Assembly (NCBI RefSeq): GCF_035582795.1 | Contig: NC_134373.1 | Location: forward strand, 16,824,001 to 16,888,000 | Reading direction: 5' to 3' | DNA from: Mycteria americana | Lineage: Eukaryota > Chordata > Aves > Ciconiiformes > Ciconiidae | DNA: 64,000 bases | Shown: one piece after another, positions 49,348-59,341 of the stretch | Layout of the letters: the number at the start of each line of letters is the position of its first letter | Position numbering within the stretch: position 1 is the first letter of the stretch | Made by a program: the position numbers and the translations under genes | The notes under the pieces: model-generated | What the model was told of the DNA's origin: nothing | Databases searched by the model: none | What the model saw: only the letters and a program-made list of their open reading frames with translations

Positions 49348-50059
49348 CTGATGCAGGAACCATGCAACTGCGTCTGAGCAGTTGTATTTCTAATCATTTG
49401 AGAGAACCCCACCCTAACCGTTAATTGGATGACTTGTTCCTCACACTTGGCCTTGTAGCTTATCAAAGAGTGTCATATAGGCAAGGGGGCAAGCTGCTTA
49501 TGGTATTCAGAGACAAATTACAGTCTCTTGAGACCAGTATTCCTGGGAGAGTTTGGAGAAAGAGAGGCACTGCTGAAAGTTATAGGGACTTTGTAGAACC
49601 TCCAGTCTAGCGGCCCCTAGACTTTTTAAAAGGACATTGAGCTGGTGGCAGGAATTCTAGCTGACAGGAAAAGCTGTGGGACTCACCTATTGGAACATAA
49701 ATAGCTGCTTGTGTGATGCAGATGAGAATTGTATTGTACCTCACCTGTCAGGAGAAAACGTGTCTGTTGTCTCCTAGACTGTGCTAGAGTAGATGTGACC
49801 ATGATCCACCAGACGTCAATGAAATCAGTGGAACATAAAGCTACTGGAGTGTGAGAAATCCATATTTTGGGAAATATTTGAGGTTTTTCGTACCAATCAG
49901 GTGCAGGACCAGGCAGAGAGCAAAATCAATGCAAAACTGACAAAATGGTGTAATAGAGAACTTGAGTTTTATTAGGGATTAGAACTTGCAGAAAAGGTGG
50001 AATCAACACTAGAAGCCAACTACCTGTATTTACAAAGAAAAAATATATTTTTATATATA

Positions 50060-50102
50060 AAGTTATCCTGAAATAATAAAAAGTTATCCTGAAATAATAA
50101 AA
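50060..50102. repeat. 21-bp direct duplication
   Basis: AGTTATCCTG followed by AAATAATAAAA occurs twice in direct succession with a period of 21 bp. Confidence 0.9.
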
Positions 50103-53100
50103 ATAAATTCTTCCCAAAACATCTTGCCACTGTGCAATCTGGACAGCACATCTCCCGTAGTCCTCTGTGAGTTAATAACACTAGAAGCAAAACATCACAG
50201 TCACTTCCTCTTCTGCTTGACATTGGTTCACCATCTAAGGCAATTTCAGAGAAGCTATTGGGATGGTTTGTTAAATGAGAAAGTATACTAGTCCACAGTT
50301 TGGCAGGCACTTTTTATAGCAGATGTGTGCACTTCATCTGACTGTCCTCATCTCTTGCTGCTCATTCTTGAATCATACTGCTGCCTCTGTTACACCAATA
50401 TTTTTCTGTGTCTGACCAGTGAACCCGATCAGAGAAGTGATCTGGGTTAAAAATAACCCAGCAAAACCCCCAAACCTAGATCAGATTTGTACAGCACATG
50501 TTGTGTGGCTGGCCAGTTGTATTGCTTGTTTTAGGAGGGTGGTTTAAGCTGGTGCTGCAGCTTTAGGAGTTTTCTCAGGCCTTAACTTTCTAGAAGTGGC
50601 AAGAGTCTGCAAAGTTAAAGCCTACACATCTACCTTAAAATGGACGCAGGAATCCATTTCCCCAGCATTGGTCTCCTGCTGGAGTTCAGGGATCTTGGTC
50701 CAAATACTCTCCTGCCTATGTCCTGAGGGGTCCAGCTTAGAAAGAGCTATATTCGAGTAAACCTGATTTACTGGTGCCATAAATGTCAACATACAACATC
50801 ATGTGAACAAGGTGACCATACAGTTCTACACAAGATCATATATGGTCCTTAAAGATTTAATATTTCAAATGCAATCATGAGGTAGTAACTATTGCTGAGA
50901 TTGTCGTGTGTTAGTTTGTTGCATTTGGAAGGGGTATGAAAAGAAGTCACTGCGAAAAAGACCAACTTGCCTTCCCCATAGCTGTTCAATTTGGGAAAAG
51001 CAATGGTTTGGGTCTTTAATCACTCAGTCAACGTTGCTTATCTGTAATACATCCCAATGCTGGTGAGAAGAAGGGAAAGAAAATCACATAGGAAGAACAT
51101 ATTCATTCTGAATGTCTGTCATTAGCTTTCCTCTGCGTAACCTGTACTATTCCCTTTTTGATTCCCTAACTTGGAAGGCATTTGAATTAAATTAAGTCCT
51201 GTGTATGGGCTGGCATTGGGTAACTGATCACGAGTGCTTACACTGTCTTGCAAACACAAGGGAAAGCACACGTTCCTAAAAAACTTCATGCATTTTCCTG
51301 CTTCCATCTGTGTCTGTCCTTGTTCTCCTTTGTGTCATGTCAGCCTACCACTGCTTTTGGAAGAGTGTCTCTAAATCTACTCTCAATTAGAAATAAAAAT
51401 GATCAGTGATTGATTTCCTGTTCCTAATTAGAAAGAGTTGAAAGTTTAATTTTGAAATTGCCAAAGTACTTAAATATTGGTATTTCAAATAGAAATTTTC
51501 TAACCCTTTGTAATTCACTGAAACATGGAAAATCTAGGGTTTTGGTCAGACCAGAACAATGTCTTGTTTCTCTGTAAGCTTCCCCCCACCCCCCCGCCAA
51601 CAAAGGCAGTGGGCCAAAAAGTCTATTACTCATACTCTGTCATTCGAGAAATTATAGAAGGCAAATATACTGTTACACTTACCCCTAAGATTCTCTTCAA
51701 GAAACTTCATCTTCCCTCTGCTGTAAGATATATGTGAGCTTGCACGAAGAGGATATATTGTCCACTGACAAGTATAATTAAGCACAGATGTCTGAAGCAG
51801 CAAAAAGCAGCTAATATTAGCAAGGGTCTTAATTTTCATCATTTTGTTTATGTTCTCTTTAGAGATCTGAATTTCATTTAGAATCAGTTATAGATGAAGA
51901 AGCTTTTCATTTAATCAACAAATACTGTCTTCACACTCACATGATGTCTTTTTAGGAAATACTTTAAAGAAGTTTTTTCTTCCCTTGAACACTTGTGTTG
52001 GTGAAGTTAAGACAGGCTTTCCAAAAGAGCTTTCCAATATGTAAGCTTATAATGGTGTCATACAGACAATGACTACGGCACCCTGACTACGAGAAGCAAC
52101 CAATAGATCATTATAGTTAACAACAGCTTAACTAACTATAAAACATTCTGATTTATAGATAGGTAAGTCTGGAAGTTAATCATTATATGCTTATGTGTGA
52201 TAAATGCATTGCATATCCTTTTTCTTCCTGAGAATTTCATCTAAGATTTTTGAGTTGCAAGATCAGATCCAACCGTAAATAATTCGTTTTGAGTGGAGCT
52301 GGGCAGTAACCTCTTTTCCCATCCCAAAGGAATTGCTGAGCTTTTGAAACTTTCCCATCTCAAATTCAAACAAAGAGTGTTTTCATGTGCCATCTCTGTG
52401 TCTTCCATTGCAAAAGTCTGGATCAGCACAGCTGTAGCATTTTTCATTATTTTCACCTTTTAAAACAAATATTTTAGGTTTGATGCAGTTATTTTGACAT
52501 GAAAAACAAATATGTATGTTCAGAGAATTTCAACATAAAATATTTGGTTTTCATTTTTTTCAATATGAATAATTTCTTTAAATTGACCCTTTCCTGCAAT
52601 TAATTTCCATTTCAACATATTAATCTCTCCACAGAAGAATTCCTGACCATCTCTTGATATTGCGAGTTTCTAGTTTTTCATGTTTCTATTCTTCCATAGG
52701 TTCCACATGTCTGCTGAAGAGATTGGGTGCAATGGGAATGGAACAGAATTCATAAGAACGTTGCCTAGATTTATTTCTTAGCTGCAAAGCAACTTTAAGG
52801 TAAACATTGGTCTGTTGCTTCTGCTAGGCAAGATAAACCAGAGGACAAGCTAAAAGCACAAGCTTTGGTTATTTAACCAAAGTAGACCAAAGTAGATATT
52901 AGTTTTGCTGACAAAAATCATCAGTTCTATACTCAGGTATGAATTTATACAGCACTTATCATCACTAGACCAAAATCACTTGGACACATGATAGTTTCAA
53001 TTTGTATCAGCCTTTGAGTATGTGCATATGTCAATACCATGAGACCATTATGTTATACAGGACTACCTTAATAGTTGCTATTTTCCAAAGGTTTCCATTC

Positions 53101-56035
53101 AAGGATACTTGAATGACCAAACATTTTGAGAGGAGTGGGGGTGTTCTTTGCTCTTTCTCTCTTTTCTTTTTAATTTTTTTTTTTTAACAATTTGTAACAA
53201 AATTTAGGCTTGGTAAATGATTGGTGGAAATTGGACAATTAGTAGTTTAGAATCTGTAGGTCAAATGATGCTGAGGCTGAAAGCCTTTTGCTCCATAGGA
53301 AAAGTGAGCACTATGAAAACAGCCCCCGAATTATGAAGGTTTTGGTTGTGTGTGGAGCCTGTTCTTTCAGCAGTGACAACAGCTATGTTTCAGATGGGAA
53401 ACAAACTCATACGACCCCCTTATTTCTTGGACAAAAAAACCCAAACCAAACCAAACCAGTTGTTCAAAGAGAACTGTTGAAAGGAAACATCTGGAGGAAA
53501 TGCCAGTCCAATTTCAATCTTGTCTTCAGGATACCATAACTTACGCTTTCCAGGATGTGATACTGTGCTTCATCAGACAACATCACAATGAGATCATACC
53601 TCTGAATATGGACTCCAGGCCACCTTTATGAAGCATGGTAATCATTATGTCTGATTCTGCTTCCTGACAGAGTATATTAGAAATATTTGTCATCCATTGT
53701 TCATTTCTTTGATGCTAGCATGGAATCCTAGATATGCACAAAAATTGATTACTTCACAAACTCCGAATCTATGTGAGGATGGAAGCAGGCATCTCTAACC
53801 AGGAGGCAGCCCTGAGATGTCAACAGAGTTGCAGAGAAAAGCCTAAAACAAGCCACAGCAAAATCCAGGACAAAATTATGACAAGATGGAATTATGGTAG
53901 AAGGCAGTGAAAATTCAATGATTTTGTATAACCATATGCAATGTGAGACTTCTGGAATTCTTCAGAGGACATGAAAAAAAGAGATTGTTCTAGCTTGTTA
54001 TGTATGTTATGTATGTATACCTACACTGTTCTAGCACTCCTTCCATGGATGCTCTTAGTATGATTACAAAAACCATCCATTCCACATAATGCATCTTCAT
54101 GGATTTATTAACCTCTTTAAAAATTAGGGAAAACAAAATCTTTCTGGCCAAGCTATCAGAGCTCTAGTTGTTAAAATGTTGACTTAAAATGTCTTTGGTA
54201 CTGCCATTACCTTCATAAGTAGTTATTTGCTAGCTGTGTATCTATGATTTCATAGTAATCACGTCCAATAAAAGTTTAGGCCCTCACATTTTAAATGTAA
54301 AAAATTTTTGTTGGATGGCAGGAACAAGACCAATCTGAGTATCATTGTCATGTAGTCTGCAAGAGAGTTTTTTTTAAAGTTACAACCTCAAATTCAAGAA
54401 ATATGTAGGAATATTGAGACTAGGCAGAAAACAAAGTATATAGAGAATATACTGTTAAGAGTTCATCCACTTACAGGTAAACTTAGTTGTCCCGGTTCCT
54501 GGTTTTTGCTGAAGTAGCCTGTGTCTATTTACCTGGGGTTTTTCTGTATAGTGATCTACATAACAGGCACCATAAACAATTAGTTACAAGTTGTTGCTAT
54601 AAAACCTGTAATGAAATGAAACTATCAGCTGCTGTCCTACTTAGAGGAGTTTCTCTGAGTTGTCTTGGCTCTGTTTTAGAGTAGTACATGTAGTACCTTT
54701 AATATTTTCTTTTTTAGGCTTTGATTCTGACATGTCCTAATTCTCAGTTTCTTTCTGAATTGTTGTAATCATAGCTGGATGTATATGAAATGTATGTAGC
54801 CTTTTGTGCACTTGCAAACTCTACAGATTCAACACCCAAAATACATGTACGAACTATGTACATATGTATTTTAATCTCATATTCCCATGGGTATGTCTTC
54901 TGTTGCAAAATGGACCTGGAGCATTCATAGCATACTCTTATACTCTTTCATTAACTTATTCTAAAAATGTACACACCCTATATACATAGGGATCAGGTCT
55001 GAAAAAAGTCATTCTCCTTTTTCAGTCAGTGCTTATCATACCTGAGCAGGTGCCCCACAGTATAGCCTGTACTGAGAAAAGAATACCCTGACTGTATTGC
55101 TCCTCCTGTTATCAAAGGATATTGATATTCAGCTCTTTGCTGCTAAAATACATCACTCCCAAAACAATTGTGTGTTACAGCAACGCAATAAGCAAGATGC
55201 TTTAACAAAGAAAAGCTTTGGCAAAAGAGACTTCTTATAAAAACAATACTATGTTACAATTCTAAGACATCAGTGATTTCCTAAGGAAGGAGTAAGATCT
55301 ACCATGTTTTTTCCTCTTAATGAGACAGTACTTCCAAAAGCCAAGGAAAGGCCATGTGTCTGTCTTCCACATAGTTGCAGTTTGCCTCCAACTAAGCATG
55401 ATAATAATTTTCTTTGTAGGAGGGAACTGTAAAGACACGTGTATCAGTTATTTTATGCCAAATGCATTAATGTTTATATAGGAGCTGGATGAACAGTGAA
55501 TGTTATTATTTAATAACTCCAATAACACAAATGATTCAGAAAATCACTCATGTCCTGGAAGACCATGCAAGCATGTGTTCAGCTGTAGCACAGCCCTGAA
55601 TTTTAGTGAACTTAAGTTTCAGCTCATACGTGAATATCCTGATTAGAGACTCATTGACTGAATTTGTATAGTTTAGAGAATTTCACAGGAAATACTGAGA
55701 ATATTGACTAATTTATGAACTGAAATGTATTCCTTTTTAATTTCTAAAAAATCAAAAAATCTAAAAAAATCAGATATTTTTACGTTCTAGAGAGTCACAA
55801 TAAAACGTGTTAGCTAGTTCTTTCAAATCAGCTTTGCATGTGTGGAAACTAGATGACTAATTTCTATATTTTTCCTGCCTTCTGTTAAATGGAGAAAACC
55901 AGTTGAGAAATAAATTATTGAAATGTGAACTGAGTTGTGCACATTTTGGGAGAATCCTAGCTTTGCTGGCTTTTGGTACACCTGGGAGCATCGTTATGTT
56001 TAATAGATGGTGAAATCTGCTAGTCATTTAAATGC

Positions 56036-56230
56036 TTAAGAATGGTTGTTCTGGTTCAGACCAAGGGTCTGCCCAAACCAGTGCTCCTGTCTGCAGGGGC
56101 TGCCAGGGCAGACCATGGCAAGGACAGGAAAAATTGATATGACACTCCCCCATGGACGCTTTCCTGAGCTCAGTACCCAAACCAATTTTCCACTTAGGGT
56201 TTTCCTGACTATGCATGAAGAACAAGCTCC
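56036..56230. mobile_element. Probable old CR1-like retroposon fragment
   Basis: The stretch containing GGTTCAGACCAAGGGTCTG, followed at a short distance by CCTGTCTGCAGGGGCTGCCA, resembles the conserved 3' region of ancient amniote CR1-type or SINE elements. The match is from memory and diverged, so the family is uncertain. Confidence 0.4.
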
Positions 56231-56834
56231 TAACATTTGTTTTGAAGCTGGTTCCCCCAGCTGTATGTGTTCTCCCCGAGCTCTTGTACCAGAAGGCTCA
56301 AGGGGTAACGAGGGCCGGCGCGTGTTCCCCACACTCTGCTCCCCTGCCTCTTCCCCAGGCTGAAGAGGCTTGGCCTAATTCATAACTCCTTGCATGGAAG
56401 CTCTATGCCTTTAACGAGTGCTTGCTGAAAGGTCGTCTTGGGTGTCTATGCCAAGGTGCTGGCAGCGGGGTGGCTGCAGGGCAGCCTCTGTGGGAGGGGG
56501 CCAGGGGCTGCCCCAAGCCGGACACAGCCGGTTCCAGCCAGTTCCAGCCAGGTCCTCAACGAACTCCCTGCAGGCCGGGCCAATCAGCGAAGCTGGTGGC
56601 GCCTCTGAAAATAGCGGACAAAGGGCAAAACGCTGCACAGGCAGTGAGGAGTGAGGGGGAAAAGAGCGAGAAACAGCCCTGCGAGCACCAGGGTTAGGGA
56701 AGAAGGAGGGGGAGGAGGTGCCCCAGGAGATGGAGCAGAGACTCCCCTGCAGCCCATGGAGAGGAAAACGCCGTAACAGATATCCAGACTATGGCTCATG
56801 GAGGACACCACCCTGGAGTAGGTGGATATGCCCT

Positions 56835-57944
56835 GAAGGAACTACAGACTGTGGAGGCCCCATACAGGGGCATGTTTTCCTGACAGGAACTGTGGCCGTG
56901 GAGGGCCCATGCTGGGGCATGTTTTTCTGACAGGAACTGCAGCCTGTGGAGAGCCCATATTGTAGCATATTTTCCTGACAGGAACTGTGGCCCTGGACAG
57001 CCCACACTGGAGCTGGTTCTCCTGAAAGGAATTCTGGCCCTGGAGAGCCCACACTGTAGCAGATTTTTCCTGACAGCAACTGCAGCCTGTGGAGAGCCCA
57101 CACTGTAGCAGATTTTTCCTGACAGCAGCTGTGGCCCATGGAGATCCCACGCTGGAGCATGTTCTCCTTACAGGAACTGCAGCCATGCTGGAGCTTGTTC
57201 TCCTGACAGGAACTGTGGCCATGGAGGGTCCATGCTGGAGCAGATTCACCTGACAGGAACTGCAGCCTGTGGAGAGCCCATATTGTAGTTTATTTTCCTG
57301 ACAGGAACTGTGGCCCCGGACAGCCCACACTGGAGCTGGTTCTCCTGAAAGGAATTCTGGCCCTGGAGAGCCCACACTGTAGCAGATTTTTCCTGACAGC
57401 AACTGCAGCCTGTGGAGACCCCACACTGTAGCAGATTTTTCCTGACAGCAGCTGTGGCCCATGGAGATCCCACGCTGGAGCATGTTCTCCTTACAGGAAC
57501 TGCACCCGTGCTGGAGCTTGTTCTCCTGACAGGAACTGTGGCCATGGAGGGTCCATGCTGGAGCAGATTCACCTGACAGGAACTGCAGCCTGTGGAGAGC
57601 CCATATTGTAGTGTATTTTCCTGACAGGAACTGTGGCCCCGGACAGCCCACACTGGAGCTGGTTCTCCTGAAAGGAATTCTGGCCCTGGAGAGCCCACAC
57701 TGTAGCAGATTTTTCCTGACAGCAACTGCACCCTGTGGAGACCCCACACTGTAGCAGATTTTTCCTGACAGCAACTGCAGCCTGTGGAGAGCCCACGCTG
57801 GAGCATGTTCTCCTTACAGGAACTGCACCCGTGCTGGAGCTTGTTCTCCTGACAGGAACTGTGGCCATGGAGAACCCACACTGTAGCAGGTTCTCCTGAA
57901 AGAAACTGTGGCGAGCCATGTGGCGAGCCTGTGGAGAGCCCATG
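56835..57944. repeat. ~48-bp tandem repeat array, left part (~23 units)
   Basis: Units start with TGACAGGAACTG and carry CCCACACTGNAGCAG; successive starts at 56881, 56928, 56976, 57023, 57071 and 57120 give periods of 47-49 bp. A 36-bp truncated unit recurs (57168-57203). Since 48 is a multiple of 3, frames on the - strand stay open for long stretches with a 16-residue repeat; these are not genes. Confidence 0.95.
56928..57870. repeat. 323-bp higher-order repeat, about three copies
   Basis: The landmark GAGCCCATAT recurs at 56951, 57274 and 57597. The landmark CATGTTCTCCTTACAGG recurs at 57158, 57481 and 57804. Every step is exactly 323 bp. Each block contains six units of about 48 bp plus the 36-bp truncated unit. 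Confidence 0.93.
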
Positions 57945-58525
57945 TGTAGTGGTTTAACCCCAGCTGGCAACTAAACCCCACAGCCACTCCCTCACTCCCC
58001 CCTGGTGGGATGGAGGAGAGAATCGGAAGAGAGTGATAAAGTTGAGATAAAGACAGTTTAATAAGTAAAACAAAAGCCACGCATGCAAGCAAAGCAAAGC
58101 AAGGAATTCATTCACTCCTTCCCATCAGCAGGCAGGTGTTCAGCCATCTCCAGGAAAGCAGGGCTCCATCATGCATAACAGTTACTTGGGAAGACAAATG
58201 CCATCACTCCAGACATCCTCCCCTTCCTTCTTCTTCCCCCAGCTTTATATACTGAGCATGACGTCATATGGTATGGAATAGCCCTTTGGGCAGTTGGGGT
58301 CAGCTGTCCCAGCCGTGTCCTTTCCCAACTCCTTGTGCATCCCCAGCCTGCTCGCTGGTGGGGTGGGGTGAGAAGCAGAAAAGGCCTTGACTCTGTGTAA
58401 GCACTGCTCAGCAATAACGAAAACATCCCTGTGTTATCAACACTGTTTCCAGCACAAATCCAAAACATAGCCCCATCCTAGCTGCTGTGAAGAAAATTAA
58501 TTCTATCCCAGCCAAAACCAGCACA
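57945..58525 (-). mobile_element. Second avian LTR nested inside the first, opposite strand
   Basis: Read on the - strand it starts TGTGCTGGTTTTGGCTGGGA and ends GTTAAACCACTACA, with the 5'-TG..CA-3' ends of an LTR. It has a promoter block (TGACGTCA then TATATAAAG) and an ATTAAA signal at 58057-58062. I recognise it as a common neoavian/passerine ERV LTR. It is about 581 bp, has no internal gene and is therefore a solo LTR. It splits the 48-bp array, which resumes at 58526. The 5-bp flanks (CCATG and GCACA) are not a clean duplication, so the insertion is either old or imprecisely bounded. Confidence 0.8.
58243..58266 (-). promoter_or_regulatory. LTR promoter: CRE plus TATA box
   Basis: On the - strand a full palindromic cAMP-response element TGACGTCA (58266-58259) lies 7 bp upstream of TATATAAAG (58251-58243). 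The spacing and order fit an LTR U3 promoter. It points toward ITGA4, whose start codon is about 10.8 kb away. Confidence 0.65.
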
Positions 58526-58925
58526 GCACACTAGAACAGGTTCTCCTGACAGGAACAGCGGCCACGGATAGCCCACGCTGTAGCAGAGTTTTCCTGACAG
58601 GAACTTTGGCCCTGGACAGCCCACGCTGGAGCTGGTTCTTCTGACAAGAACTGTGGCCTGTGGAGAGGTCATGCTGGAGCTGGTTCTCCTGACAGGGACT
58701 GTGGCCCCAGAGAGCCCACGCTGTAGCAGGTCCTTCTGACAGATATTGTGGTCCTGGACAGCCCACGCTGCAGCAGATTTTTCCTGACAGAAACTGTGGC
58801 CCATGGAGAGCTGATGCTGGAGCTGGTTCCCCTGACAGGAACTGTTGCTCTGGAGAGGCCACACTGGAGCAGGTTCTCCTGACAAGAACTGGGGCCCATG
58901 GAGAGGAACTGCAACCCATGGAGAG
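58526..58925. repeat. ~48-bp tandem repeat array, right part (~8 units)
   Basis: The same unit as on the left continues after the nested LTR. Units here are more diverged and do not show the 323-bp higher-order structure. Confidence 0.92.
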
Positions 58926-59341
58926 GACCCACACTGGAGCTGGGGAAAAATGTGAGAAGGAAGGAGAGGCAGAGAGGGACTGCTATGTACTCACAGTAAC
59001 CCCGCATTCCTCATCCCCCTTGCACTTCTTGGGTGTGGGTGGGAGATGTAGAGGACCTGGGAATTAAGGAGTGAAGTTGAGCCGGGAAAAAAGTTGTGGT
59101 GGTGGGAAAGGTGGTGTTTTAGTTTGTTTTTGTTTCTCACTCTCCAAATCTGGCATTTAACTGGCATTATTTTTCCCCCAAGTCAATTCTTGTTTTCCTG
59201 ATGACAGTAAGTGATTTCCCTGTCTTTATCTTGACCCACAAGCTTTTTCATCGTACTTTCTCCCCTTGTCCTGTTTGAGGAGGGGGAGTGAGAGAGAGAC
59301 TGCGTGGGTGTCTGGCAGCCTGACAAGGTCAACCCACAACA

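Larger units (their letters stand above)
48131..56035. other. Intergenic region upstream of ITGA4, proximal part
   Basis: About 7.9 kb without a recognised gene. It contains a 223-codon open frame at 48676-49347 (listed separately), a 21-bp direct duplication at 50060-50102, and scattered AT-rich low-complexity sequence. Confidence 0.6.
56443..59341 (+). mobile_element. Avian endogenous-retrovirus-type LTR with expanded internal array (composite)
   Basis: The segment starts TGTCTATGCCAAGG and ends AACCCACAACA. Between lie blocks I recognise from a common avian ERV LTR family: a CCAAT box (56580-56584), GAAGGAGGGGGAGGAGGTGC near 56701, a GGAGCAG-type internal tandem repeat, and a tail with GTGAAGTTGA, TTTCCCCCAAGTC and GAGGAGGGGGAGTGAGAGAG. 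No internal retroviral gene is present, so it is a solo LTR. It is about 2.3 kb without the inserted element, longer than I recall for the family, because the array is enlarged. No clear target-site duplication is visible at these ends. Family name not assigned. Confidence 0.75.

Noticed and set aside
56842..57970. Long - strand open frames (310, 211 and 133 codons) with a 16-residue repeat
   Set aside because: They arise because the ~48-bp tandem unit is a multiple of three and lacks stops in that frame. The frame starts are offset by 323 bp, which mirrors the higher-order repeat. There is no coding signature, so this is not a repeat-protein gene.
57945..58525. Intact endogenous retrovirus
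   Set aside because: No gag, pol or env-like frame lies between or next to the LTRs, and the two LTRs belong to different families in opposite orientation. Both are solo LTRs.
58478..59007. Further - strand frames of 112-143 codons to the right of the nested LTR
   Set aside because: Same tandem unit, same explanation.
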